From Xestospongia bergquistia (lineage: Eukaryota > Porifera > Demospongiae > Haplosclerida > Petrosiidae): a stretch of 64,000 nucleotides of DNA. The position numbers were made by a program, and so were the translations under genes. The DNA is taken from positions 7,875,501 through 7,939,500 of the forward strand of contig OZ014411.1 of assembly GCA_963965975.1 (NCBI GenBank), written 5' to 3'. Shown here in pieces: positions 51,901 to 63,610 of the stretch. Positions within the stretch are counted from its first letter, which is position 1. Every line of letters starts with the position of its first letter. The notes beneath the pieces were generated by a model, which had not been told where the DNA came from, ran no database searches, and worked only from the letters and a program-made list of their open reading frames with translations.

Positions 51901-54900
51901 CCCATCCTGACATCTTGTGAAGTGGTTCCCCACCCTGTGAGGGAGGCGTCGGATTCTATTGTCAAATCCAGTTTCCTCAGTAGGAGGGACTTCTCACTCC
52001 ACCTGGGTAGATGGTGTGCCCACCAGTCGAGGTCTGTCCTCGCCCTATCTGAAAGTGGGCAAGGAGCATTGTAGCATTGGTTGCCCTTCTCTAGTGCCTC
52101 TCTCTGGATATGTCTGTAAGTCTGTAAAAAAAAGGTGCTGGTGGAACTGGTTGTGACACTGCATTCATCTTCCTTAGTACCCTTGAGACGTCCTGAGCAG
52201 AAGGAGGTTGCTCTAGACTGGAGTCATGATCACTTTCTCTGGATGGACTATAAAGCCTAGGTTCTCCAGGAGAAAGATCAGTGCTAATGTGTGGTCCCTT
52301 GACCTTTCTGGGGAGTTGTCCATCACCAGAATGTCGTCTATATAGGACACTAGCCTCACCCCTAGCTCTCTGAGCATAGCCATCACTTGGTAAAGACCCA
52401 AGGGGTACATGATAGGAAGGGAAGGCAAGTGAATTGGTAATAACTTCCCATCACCAGGAAGCGGAGCTATTTCCTGTCCATCTCATGAATTGGATCCATG
52501 AAATAAGCATCCTTCAGATCCACCTTGGTGAGCCAATCGTTCTCTCTTAGCAGGTCTTTCAGTGTATGAATGCCCTCCATCTTGAAGTGCTGAGGAGGGA
52601 TGAATTTGTTGAGTCTCTTTAGGTTGATGACTAGTCTTGTTTCACCATCTTTCTGGGGAACATGCCAACCTGCCCACTAGTGGATGAGCTCTCTGAGCTA
52701 CTACCTGTGCCACAGAGGAGATTCCTCTTGTAAACAATAATTCTGTATTATTAACAAATGAAAAATTAGAGGTAGATCTCTGCCTACATACACAATTTCT
52801 GAAAGTGCAGTTTGAGGAGATTGACATGGTCTCTTTACTTGGGTTGGATCTTTTGAAAGTTTTCTCTTCCTTGTCGAGAGAAAGGCTGGAAATGGTTTTT
52901 TCCTCCCCGAAAAGATTGGTAACTGGCTCCCCTCTTGGGATAGGAGGGCCAATTGGTCCGAAAAAATGGCTTATGAACTGGTGGCTTTTGAGGAGGGCTT
53001 GCCCCTTTAAGGAGCTTTACTGCCTCAGCCCTTTTCTTAGCAGTTCTTTCAAAACCATTTCTGAAGAGTTTGGGAGCTGCATCCTTGAAGATCTCTTCTT
53101 CATCGGCCAAGTCTTGAATATCTGCATTGAGCTCCTTCAAAACTTTTTCCCTTCGGAGCTTTGAGATCTGAGAGGAAGCATTTCCTAGGACAGTAATAGT
53201 GCCAGAAAGGGTTGATATGGCCTCATCCTGTTCCAGTGTCCCTGATTGGCATGCCTCTAGCAGCTGAACCAATGGTCCAATAGGGTCCAGGACAACGGTT
53301 CAACTCTGGCAAGGTCCTGTTCAAAGGCTTTTGCCATCTCATCTGAGAGATGAGCCAGCAGTCTTGAAGACCAAGTCTAGTCTTGATATCTAGTTTCTTC
53401 CACGCTAGATATGTGGAACATTCTTCTCAATTTATGCCTCTCCATGTGAGGAAGTGTGGAGGTGAAAGATTTTTTCAGGAGAGCCGAGGTGCTCTCTGAC
53501 ACCTCAAAGGGCTCTTGAGTGTCATCGCCAGTCTCGTCATCATCTTCGTCATCAGGCTATCTCAGTAGGGGAGGAAGATCAGTCACAGTATCAGTCCAAT
53601 CAGCCCATGGAACGCTCTTAGAGGAGGGTTCTACCTCGAGCGTTGGAGGCCCATGAACCCTCTCAGAGAGTTCGTCCACGCGAGCAGAGACTGCATTCAG
53701 GGAGGATGTGAAATTTTGCTCCATCCTCTGGATGGCAGCAAAGATATTATTCTGGTCGATGCTCTGTCCGTCAGTGACGTCAGAGGCTATCGGAGTTAAG
53801 GACATAGTCACAAATAAAAGTAAACTGATTAGTAAATCAGAAACAAAATCAGAAACAAAGCAAAGAAATATACTTCAAGAGTCCTTACTCAGCTGCTTCC
53901 ACAATGGAGTTAGAAAAAAGGCCGAGGTGTTAGGATTACCTTGGGTTTTTATATTCTTATCTGACCACTCCTATCACATATGGCAGGGCGTGGCTAATAC
54001 TGTAATAAAAATTATACTACAAATTAACTTGGATTCTCTAATATGAAATTAAGAAACTAGGCCAAACACCATTGATATGTGAGACTGAGCCTTCTGAAAT
54101 ACAATTAAATTTAATGGACCTTACATTGTGATTAAGACCCACTCAAACCAAGGCTGACTGTCTTTCTGAACAATCATTAAATTGAGCTACAGGCCTTGCC
54201 CGTAGGGTAGCACCACAGTCTTTCAGTCATAAAGGACCTTTATCTATTCATTAAAGTCTTGGAAATCACTTCAAATAAAAGATGATGTGACTTAGTCTAA
54301 AATGATTGATAATGAATTTTGAACTTTATGTCTCGTTGTTTGTGACTCTATCATCAAATTATTTTTATTGATTGCATTTTTTAAAATAGTATGGTGGCAT
54401 GTAGGAGAGGTATGTAGATGTGTTTATCAAATTAGTTTGGTATTAGTTTGGTATTAAACAAAAAGTTTTAGGTACAAAACTTTGTCTAGCCTTCCTTTAT
54501 TGCTATTATGAGACAGGATCATGAATTTAACAGCTAGGAAAAGGCACGAAATACCTTTAAACTATTAACTATTATATTTATGTAAAAGATAATATTAATA
54601 TCTATTACATAAATATATGAGTTAGGTTACCTTGTTGTCTATCTTGTTGAGATTCTAGTTCTAGTACTCTTTCTTGAAGACTTTGTATGTTTTGTTGAGC
54701 AACCAGAAGATCATCTTGGTATCTATAGGTATAACAATTGTTAATTAACAATTGTATAACAATAGTTAATTGATCCCATCCCATGTATCATATATATTTA
54801 TATATATATATATAGCACTGAATTTTCAAGACATGAAAATCAGTCATTTCGTACCACTTTAGTAAACAATACTTATAAGTATTAAGTATAATTCTTATTT

Positions 54901-56936
54901 AGACAAAAATAATACTAAATTAAAGTGTATGATAATTAGATACCTTGCAGCATCATGTACTTGATTTGTTAGTTCAGCAATTACTCTAAATAAAAGAACA
55001 AATTACATTCTATTTTTTAGTTGGCAAGAGGAGTAAGATGCTAACATGTTATTAAAATTAGTATGAGTTACAAATACATTACTACATGTAATTAGGCAAT
55101 TCAATATATTTATTGTGTCATGCCAATAATCATTACAATAATCATTACAAGATTGTCTTCACAAAGCTATCTCATTGCATTTTTTGATACAAGCCACAAC
55201 ATGACCATAGAGTAATCTAACCTTTTATATTCAATAATGTCTTGTGTTTGTACTTCTAATTTCCTAAAACAAAAAGTAACAAACTTAAAACTTGTTAACA
55301 TGTTCATAACACTTTATAAATAATAAACAATAATAATAAACAACTTACAATTCTAGTTGAGCTTTCTGAGCTTCAACTTCACTTAGATTCCTAAAGTATT
55401 AACAGAAAATTAGAGCAAGATTTAAAATAAAATTTTCTCTCAAATTCTTGTTGTCTGTAATAACCATCTGATATCCTATATAACATTTATGCAAATAGCA
55501 TTTATACAACTGGGCACTTACATGTAGTAAACCTGAAGTCATGGAACTTGTTTTGAAATTTATGTTATTGTACAACATTCAGGGAATACACATATTTAAG
55601 ACTAAGTCATCATAGTAAATGACAAAGTCAATTTAAGCAGAACTACATTCTCTATGAAGTAATTCCCTGAACATAACAAGACCTAATGAAGTCATGTTAT
55701 TACATAACTGATATGATTCATATATCAGTGTAGAATATAACATCAGATGTTTCAGTACTTCTATTATAACAAGCAAATATTTAATGTGATTTATGTGATA
55801 AACAAACTTAATTTGGAAAATATAGTACATATTTCAAAAGATGTATTTATTTATTTATAAGGAAACATAAATATTGCATTGGCTGTTTATAAACTATATT
55901 TATATACCTTAAACCTACTATTAACTATGTGTACTAAGTATATTTAGTAAGCACTGTAATAATTGATAAGATTTGCATGCAATTACTCATAAAAATCACT
56001 AATATTGTTGCACATTAAATCTGAAAATCACTAAAGTTAGTAGACGGATTTAATAGTATTTAATAGGCTTTAAGGCAATCTTCATCAGATACGTGCAATG
56101 AAATATTGATCAAATGGATATGAGGATGTCCATGAAATCACTATTAAAATTAGTATCATACGAGTAAATGTTCTTGTGATAAAAAATTTCAAAACGTTAG
56201 CAAAATGTTTATGGACTTACATTGGAAAGTTTGTCAAAGAGGTGTAACCAGTAGTTACGAATTCAAATTTTAGTCCCACCTTTTTCTACAATACGTTACT
56301 CATAGGTTTCAGACCCTTTTGTTAATGGCTAGGAAGGGGTTTTGTCATATAACTGTTTGCTAATATGGATGACAAAATAAACTTTACTGGCATTTTAGAT
56401 ACTTCTAGGTATCAATAGTTTCATATTTATGGTTATACTTGAATGGGAAAGCAATATTGTTTAACTTTTAAATGAGAACACTCACCTACTGCTATAGAGT
56501 TACCTCACAATATGTATAGTATAGTATGAGTTGAGTTGAAAACACTCAGTAATGTATTACATAGTACCAAAACCTTTCTATCCTTCCACATGTCAAAGGG
56601 AAAAGGTCTTCCAAGTCTTTTCACCAGACCACAACTTTTAACATTATTATTATATTAATTTCATATACATATATCACAATTATAATAATGAATTATAAGA
56701 TTTACTTACTTTTCTAATTTCGATTTGGCTTGATCAACTTTTTCTTTGGACAGTGTATAAGCAGTATCATAAGCAGATTTCCTTGCTGCTTCGCCTGCAG
56801 CTTTTGCGATTGCTTTCGCTGATTCTTGTATTTCAGGATCATTAAGAAACTGACGTATTTCTTGTGTAGGCTCTTCCCAGCCGTATCTACCCCAACTCTC
56901 AGATGATCCCTTTCCTCCGCTAAAACCAACACCCAT
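48968..56936 (-). CDS. gene F: coiled coil + TKL-type protein kinase
   Basis: Exons 56710-56936, three of 42 nt (55349-55390, 55222-55263, 54944-54985), 54631-54722 and 48968-49923 join in phase to 466 residues. The first exon (MGVGFSGGKG, GWEEPTQEIRQFLNDPEIQE) and the first mini-exon (NLSEVEAQKAQLEL) are nearly the same as in gene G, so the two share an N terminus. Residues 76-220 are a Gln-rich coiled coil. The kinase looks active: GDGSYG (234-239), VAAK (Lys254), Glu272, IRHPNLVQFIGA, HRDVSSPN (345-347 HRD), DYG in place of DFG (369-371), APE (391-393) and a C-terminal CLNRDHQRRPTMTQIL. Ser/Thr or dual specificity is inferred from the TKL-like core. It is unlike the array kinases in HRD context and lacks LIM modules. 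An intron of 4.7 kb holds a DIRS element. The start ATG is 74 bp from that of gene I. Confidence 0.87.
50600..50758. repeat. DIRS left inverted terminal repeat
   Basis: Matches 53,913-54,079 in inverted orientation, including the GGTAATCCTAACACCTCGGC block, with a few mismatches. Confidence 0.85.
50897..51003. repeat. DIRS internal complementary region
   Basis: The reverse complement of this stretch equals the right outer edge (GAGACTGAGCTTTCTGAAAT...) joined directly to the left outer edge (...CAGAATAGCTAAGACCAC). It therefore preserves the sequence of the element's circle junction. Confidence 0.85.
51015..51245 (-). pseudogene. DIRS tyrosine recombinase, C-terminal part
   Basis: Reads ISRAANVTTEDILKAADWSA and then ESTFQKFYYKPV, the C-terminal end of DIRS-type tyrosine recombinases with the nucleophile Tyr region (FYYKP). 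The conserved HSTR box appears degraded to SISR and the N-terminal catalytic half is missing. Confidence 0.75.
51364..51965 (-). pseudogene. DIRS RNase H and connection region
   Basis: Reads IESDASLTGWGTTSQ, WHINWLELLAATLA and LYLDNTTAVAYINNLGG (RNase H Asp positions). After a frame change it continues ADLESRVIRDRSDWMLSPRI, EVDLFASQLTKSTASIF and PWNLVGRVLAKVK, a succession typical of DIRS pol. The frame is broken near 51,711. Confidence 0.8.
52213..52680 (-). pseudogene. DIRS reverse transcriptase fragment
   Basis: One frame reads LKRLNKFIPPQHFKMEGIHT and KVDLKDAYF. Another reads VSYIDDILVMDNSPE, the YxDD catalytic box. Stops and a frame change lie between them near 52,430-52,490. Confidence 0.75.
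53280..53811 (-). pseudogene. DIRS gag-like frame
   Basis: Starts MTMSLTPIASDVTDGQSIDQ and runs into a coiled-coil-like stretch (IQRMEQNFTSSLNAVSARVD) before stops near 53,560. The position upstream of RT and the acidic, unconserved composition fit gag. The assignment rests on position. Confidence 0.5.
53913..54079. repeat. DIRS right inverted terminal repeat
   Basis: Inverted counterpart of 50,600-50,758. Confidence 0.85.
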
Positions 56937-57010
56937 GATACTGTGTACGACACAAAGATGTGGGAGTGGCTTTCTTTTTAACCCGGACAGGCCTATTTTA
57001 CTGGATCATT
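56937..57010. promoter_or_regulatory. 74-bp bidirectional promoter between genes F and I
   Basis: The divergent start codons of gene F (56,936) and gene I (57,011) are 74 bp apart. The block GGACAGGCCTA is shared with the homologous interval at 45,741-45,838 and is the best candidate for a conserved element. Confidence 0.6.
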
Positions 57011-60000
57011 ATGGCAAAACCTCTTTCTCGTGGTAAAGCTGTTCCAAAGACTGAATCAGACTTCAGAGCAAGTGAAGGTAACATTGCAGCGATTGATTTT
57101 GGTACTACATACTGTTCACTGGCGTACACGACTCGAGGAGACGAAAAAGTGAGCGCATTCAAACTCAGTGATGTGTTTACTCGTGTCCCTAACGCTCTGT
57201 TGCTGAGAAAGGCTGGAGATATATTGGAGGTTGCTCAGTTTGGATACAGAGCACAAGAAGAGTACTCTAGATTACGTCATGCTGATCGTCTTAACTATCT
57301 CTATTTTGAGAGAATGAAAATGTTACTGGAAAGAGATAAGGTAATGACACGCCTACTTTCTTTCTGTATTTATGATCACTAGTGTTATACTTCACAACAG
57401 CACATGGTCAACATGTATTATGTAGATTACAGTTATTTAATACCTTAGTTTTTTGTTTGGACAACTAATACTGAAATGATAATTAATAAACCCACTTACA
57501 TCATTGATGATTAAGACACATAGTCATGGTTCTACAATGAGGCAGACCCTTGAAGCCTGAGTTGATCAAATATTTTTATCAGTTTATTGTTTACTGTGTC
57601 TGCTGAAGAGAGTTATAATATTACTGCACTCTGATTAGCTATTGGTATGTTAGACCCAGACTGCTTGCAAGTTGCAGCTGAAACAATTAATATCAAATAT
57701 AAAAAGCACTAAAGTACAGAACCCTTGTCACAGTTTCTATAGTGAGGTTAGTTTGTTTACGAGTGCATCCTGCTATTGCATGAGAACTTACTAATAAATA
57801 CTTAGAAAAAAGTAGGCAAATTATATTCTTCACTAAAATTTGCTTGTTTCTCGTGTAGCTACAGACACATGTTGTTGCCAAATTAGAACAGTTCAAAGTG
57901 CATTACCAGCTAACAGACACACACACACAAAGCAAGTACTATAACACTTGCCTGATAGTGAGTGGCAAGGGTTAACTATTAGTGCATGATGTCACCTGTA
58001 CTTGGGGTCAAATCCATGTATAATATTCTATCATGTAAACTATAACCATACTATTCACTTACTATGTTTTAGGCAATAATGACTTTATTTGCACAGTATA
58101 TCAAGTAATTATGAAAGAAAATTATAGATTTTTCCTAATTTGACCTCCAATATGGCCGCATTGTGTAACTATAGTAAGTAATTAACTAAGTTACTTCCTT
58201 AGCAACTGTGGAATTATTTCATAAGATAGAAATACATTAAATATTATAAAATATATAATAACAAATATCAGAGTTAAAACAGTTTAAATTTGTTAATTAG
58301 CATACTTTTATGTCAATTTTTAATAACATTCATTTTATGTTATTAGGAAATCAATCGTAATATGACTGTCTCTGATTTTGCTGGTAATGAACACTATCTT
58401 GTTGAAGTCATAGCTTTTATACTCAAATATATTAAGACACAGTTAGTAGAGAGATTAGCCATGACTGCTAACCCACTTAAGACAACAGACTTTGATTGGG
58501 TCATTACTGTACCTGCTATATGGAATGCTGGAGGAAAACAAATGATGAGAGAAGCTGCATACTTGGTAAGTACATTAATAGTTATGTACATATACTGCAC
58601 TATATTATGATGTCAAAGTAATGATATAAGACCTCCAAATGAATGCACTTAAAAGATATGCTTTTGAATTTGAAGAGCATACTTCCATTATTGGTTATCA
58701 AAACTGCAATACCATATCCTTGCCCCAATAAGACTCTGTTCGTGTCATGAAAGTTGCAAAAGTATTGAAAGATATATCCATGGCAATATTTTAAGCTTAC
58801 ATGTATAAGTTAATGTATATGATCCCAGTACATGAGACTTTGCCTGAGTTGTGATACTGCTCTTCAGCTTCTGCTTAGTGGAAATAATAATTTTTTATGT
58901 GAATATATACGGTAGTAGTATAGTATATGTAGGCATGTCAACTTGGAATGTACTATCATAACTAGGTGGGTTAGCTAAAGGTCAGCCTTGATAGTCTCTA
59001 GAAGTATTAGTACAAGTAATGTAGAATGGCGGCTCTTATTTGTCATTAGGACCAATATGTTATGAATGCATACAGAATGTCCTTGAACAATGTTAAAAGC
59101 ACTGATTCTAGTATGAACTAACTGTTTCATTATTGATATATTTTTATTCCACTATGAAAAATACAACATAACATATTATTCCTGAAAGATAATTTGTTGT
59201 TATTAGTCTGTCAAGCTATATTCTCCTTTTTGCTAATGTGCAAGAAGACAAAGAGGAGGATCCTCAATTAGGATAAAAGTTTAATACCAAAAATGACTAT
59301 TGTTATGTACTATATTATAAATTGATCTTATTCTTATAGGCTGAACTGTTATCTGAAGGTCATGGTATAGTTAAATTTACTGAGGTGGGTCGTGGTGTCC
59401 CTCGTGCAGATGAAAAGAATCCAGACAGATTGTCATTAGCATTAGAACCTGAATCGGCAGCGATCTATTGTCAACACCTATCACAAGATGAATTAGCTGA
59501 TTTCTGTGGGATTACCAGTAAAGTAGCTTCACAACGTTATATTGTATTAGATATTGGAGGAGGAACTGTAGACATTACTGCACAACGTAGAGAAGGGGTG
59601 ACTGGAAAAGTTGATGTATTGAGTGTACCTACTGGTAACGCTTGGGGTGGTACTAATGTCAATGAAGAGTTCTCAAAGCTACTTCAAAAGATTGTCAATG
59701 ATGACGGTTTTTCTACATTTATTAATCCTCCTAATCCTAGTGATAAAGCTCGTAACAGAGCTGTATTGAATCAAATACTGTACAAAGAATTTGAAGAAGA
59801 AAAGGTCACTTTTGGTGAAAAAGCAACCAATCAGAGGGAATCAGCAACACACTCTGATGACAGAGATGAGATTAAAATTACAATACCACCACAGTTTACA
59901 AGATTCTATCCAGAGGATGTCTTTATTAATGGCCTGGCTACACTGGATGATGGTCGACTAGAATTTGACGATGACACTTTATACTTAAAATTCAGTAAAG

Positions 60001-60716
60001 TCAAAGAACTATTTAAACCAGCTGTTGATGGTATCTTACAATGTGCTGTATCAGTTATCAGTGATCTGGAATCAGAAATAGACACAGTCTATTTGGTGGG
60101 TGGTTTTGGTGGTTGTCGCTATGTCTATCATATGATAAGAAATGCTTTAAGTACAGACATTAATATCATTGTTCCTAAGGAACACAAAGTGGCAATAGCC
60201 TCAGGAGCTGTCATATGGCGCCAAAATCCAACTCTCATTAAATCTCGTCGTGCTGATGCTACTTATGGTATTTCTGTTAGCAAACCATTTAAAGATGGTG
60301 TCCATGATCCACATTTTCTCTTTGTAAATGAAGAAGGTGAAAGACGCTGCAATAAAGTGTTTGAAGTGTACTTAGAAAAAGGAGAAATTGCCCGAACTGA
60401 TCAAGTATTTACAAACACAATCACACCCAGTCGACAAAACCGAGCTACTATGACCTTCGACCTTCTTTGTACATCTAAAACTGGAATACAATATGTAGTA
60501 GACAAAAATGGAAAATATACTGTCCGTAAAATTGGACATTTGGCTATTGACATTCCTAATCCTGGTGGTAACCTGACAAGGAGAGAGAGAAAAGTAGAAT
60601 TGACATGGGATTTCAGTAGTACTGAGATACAAGTTAGAGCAAAATATTTAGTAACTGGAGCTATTGTAAAATGTACTGCTGACTTTTTAAATGCTCAACT
60701 TGATGCTGAACCATAA
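57011..60716 (+). CDS. HSPA12-like Hsp70 ATPase
   Basis: Three exons (57011-57340, 58347-58565, 59340-60716) join in phase 0 and encode 641 residues, close to the usual size of HSPA12 proteins. Exon 1 has the phosphate-1 loop IDFGTTYCSLAY (residues 28-39). Exon 2 has DWVITVPAIWNAGGKQMMRE. Exon 3 has SLALEPESAAIYC, the phosphate-2 loop VLDIGGGTVDIT (254-261 DIGGGTVD), VYLVGGFGGCRYV (adenosine region) and a divergent C-terminal half in place of the canonical Hsp70 substrate domain. No signal peptide or ER motif is seen, so a cytosolic ATPase is inferred. The ATG at 57,011 was chosen because it matches the duplicate at 45,839. HSPA12 genes are commonly expanded in invertebrates. Confidence 0.95.
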
Positions 60717-61566
60717 TGTTGTTATCTAGTTTGTAAAGAATATTGATTAGTACCATTTATTATATTGAAGTGAAATCATTATGTTTGTATGGACATGTAC
60801 ATTTGAGATGTAGTTACTATTTTTTATTCAAATCTGAGAAATATGAGGTGTGTGTGATTAATTTTCAATGCTGTTGCTTTCCTTTGCTGCTCAACAACAA
60901 GTGTATACTGAGGTCAGGAATTTGAAGGGTCTACTTACAATATAAGTTTTTAAGTCAATCAACACTTAAAATGCAATTTTATTAGCTTGAGATATAATCA
61001 ATAATCTTATTATAATAACTATTAATTAAAATATTACATTAATTTAGTATTAACTCTTATACATGTGCCAAGCAGTAAGATTTAACACTTACACCTTTTG
61101 TTGAAATAGAATGGATCAACAAATATTAGATAATATAATTATATTTTGTACTAAGTAATTAAAAACAATTTGCAACATGGTCCACATAACAGTTTTTACA
61201 ACATGTAATTACAAGTTTCAACACACTGACTATGAATGATCGTTTAAAGTTGGATACTGGATAGTTTAACAGATGACACATATCAACAAATCTAATTACA
61301 CGAGCACCATGATGATGGGTCTGTCTCATGTGCTTCAAAGGCTCAGAGCTCCTTGTTAACTTGCTACTATTGCTTGTGAGTTACATGTACTATAGAATGC
61401 TAGAAATATAACTTAGTAGGCAGAGAAGTATTCTGAGATGCTTCCACCATAGCACTCACAGTTAGGCTTAATGAAATTTATTGTTAGTCACTTGTCACAT
61501 TTTAATGGTTAAAGGGTGCTGTTTAAGTACTTTCAATTGTCAGATAAAACAATAGAAGAACTGAAT

Positions 61567-61642
<76 letters not shown>

Positions 61643-61701
61643 CTAACATGTGTTTAAAACACTTTAGTGCCAGGTAGTAAGTACTAAGAGAACACTGAAT
61701 T
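60717..61701. other. 3' flank of gene I and spacer
   Basis: No gene seen. It contains a TA microsatellite followed by (GTAT)n at 61,571-61,642. Confidence 0.6.
61571..61642. repeat. compound (TA)n-(GTAT)n microsatellite
   Basis: About 50 bp of TA followed directly by five to six GTAT units. Confidence 0.93.
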
Positions 61702-62030
61702 TTATTGGTGCTTATTATACTTACAGTTGCAACTTCTACAGAGTCCACACAACAACCCTTTATCATGAGTGATGTATACAGGATTATTCTTCAGGAATTT
61801 CTTGGAACACACATTACAATTTTCAGCACATTCAAGATGATGGAGAAAATCATTTACTAAAATATTCTACAGTAAACAAACAAAAAGTTGCACAATATTA
61901 TTATAATTACATTACACTGAATTTACAAAGTGATTTCACATTTCAAATATTGTGTAGTACTGCATGTGCTATAATATTATATGACTCTTACATTGCTTTC
62001 AAGTGGTTCTTGACATGATTAAAAGAGATA
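61702..62030 (-). pseudogene. LIM-type terminal exon with a decayed upstream exon
   Basis: The exon 61702-61866 (minus) is open for 54 residues to a TAA. It has LIM-like spacing FLHHLECAENCNVCSKKF and LLCGLCRSCNC, similar to the last exon of gene B (RACINVCSSC, LCRRC). Upstream, 61,992-62,020 reads SCQEPLESN before a GTAAG donor, matching the RSCKEPLSMLKKD end of gene B exon 5, but an in-frame TAA directly precedes it. No kinase exon was found to the right. It is probably a remnant of a B-type gene. Confidence 0.55.
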
Positions 62031-62380
62031 ATTAGTGCAAAAAAATCCTTGTGAGTTTGCTTATACAAGGTACACAACAACATATACATCTCCTTATATA
62101 ACCAATATCAATTAATTTGATATATAATATCATACCAACCAAAGTATGTCCATGCACCCTTAGCCAAACTAGGTGCAGGACACTCTCCCAATCCTATGAC
62201 CTTGACCTCTGTTAGTACCATCACCACTACCATAAGTTACTACCATTAGTGACTACTAAGTTTAGCAATTTTCTGAGCCGCACCCAAATTGTCTAGATAG
62301 CTTTATTCATAAAATTAAAAGTTTAGAGATTATTATAATAGTTACTAAATTACTAGTAACTTTATGTCCTTCACTTACAG

Positions 62381-63610
62381 CAATTGCCCTAGAAAATGAA
62401 AGTGTTGATAAAACTATCATTGACAGTAATAACACTGTTACTGGTAAGTTGATGTTATTATGTTTAGCTGAATGCATGTATGAGAGAAAGTTGACCATTT
62501 TTTTTTCTTTAAAGAAAACATACCTACTGTAATTAGCATAAAACAGGACTCAAGTTAGTATGTACTTGTACTAATGTTTCTGTAGTATACACACCGTATA
62601 CTACAGGCTAATTCTGCCTATGTAGTAAAAAAATACTGGCTAGATACAAGGTTTGATAAGTAATGAAAAATATGCATAGTGAAGTTTATATCATGTTGAA
62701 TTGGGTTTATCTTTCAAAGTGTTGTTCAACACTCTATTGGTCAATAATCACTTCCTATTCTTAGAACAATATTGTAGTTAACTCAATTGACTTTCCAGCT
62801 GACAAATTCAAAGTATAATTATATATGATACGAATGTTTGCTACAAAATTTAGCCTTATCTGTTTGCCTTGAATTTCCTGTTGAAGGAGAATCTATTTTG
62901 AATAACTGTATTACCATGTTAGGAAGCAATGCTCCACAGGAAAAAGTTAAAATCAAATGTTTTATTAGCTTTTTAGCAGGTGTCATAATGCATTATTTGA
63001 AAATAAATATGAAACCTTGTTTGATACGTTCACATCATTTAAAAACAATGTGATTGGTCAATTGCATACATGCATGGTAGAATCATCTAAATGGAACTGT
63101 ATTCATGATCCAAAAAACTAATAACTGACATTTTAGATTTACTGTATATACACTAGTATATTCTATGTTCATTGTCATACTACAATTTTATAGGAGACAT
63201 TGCACAAACAGACAAGAACACATTTGATGAACAAACTGACAGTAAGCTACTTTATCCATATCATTTAATCTGTACATGATTACACAATGACTCCTAGAGT
63301 TAATGGTGAGTTTATTATTACTATAATTGGTAAAAAGTGGTTCACTACATCAATGTACACATACATTTTTAAAGAACAAATTCCTCCAAATAAATATTGA
63401 ATGCATTATATATTTTATTATTTTTATAACTGTTCTCATATTATAGTTTAATGTACATGTTGTATAACAATTATATTAGAAAGTAATGTAACTATTAACA
63501 TGTAATTGTCACTTTGTTTTACTCAATATTCTATAGAATGTGCTAAGGAATCAAGTGCTCCTGACTTAACCAAAGGCTATATTACTGACAACTTATTAAT
63601 GGATCATCAG
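62381..63610 (+). CDS. unidentified plus-strand gene, partial (three exons)
   Basis: Exons 62381-62443, 63194-63241 and 63537-63610 have AG/GT borders and chain in phase (1, 1, 0). They read IALENESVDKTIIDSNNTVT, GDIAQTDKNTFDEQTD and CAKESSAPDLTKGYITDNLL. The product is acidic and Asn/Asp-rich, without a recognisable domain. The first coding exon was not found and the gene runs off the right edge. The consistent phases are the main support. Confidence 0.5.

Larger units (their letters stand above)
50539..54107 (-). mobile_element. DIRS-type tyrosine-recombinase retrotransposon, decayed
   Basis: A 3.6-kb element inserted in the 54,630-49,924 intron of gene F, with coding direction on the minus strand. 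It has inverted rather than direct terminal repeats (about 50,600-50,758 and 53,913-54,079). An internal complementary region at 50,897-51,003 is complementary to the outer left edge (50,539-50,610) and, adjoining it, the outer right edge (54,081-54,107). That layout is diagnostic of DIRS elements, which replicate through a circle. From 53,811 down, it holds a gag-like frame, reverse transcriptase, RNase H and tyrosine recombinase, all with stops or frameshifts. At 3.6 kb it appears internally deleted, especially between RNase H and the recombinase end. Confidence 0.85.

Noticed and set aside
51814..53164. Plus-strand open frames of 65-119 codons inside the DIRS element
   Set aside because: They are antisense shadows of the gag, RT and RNase H regions.
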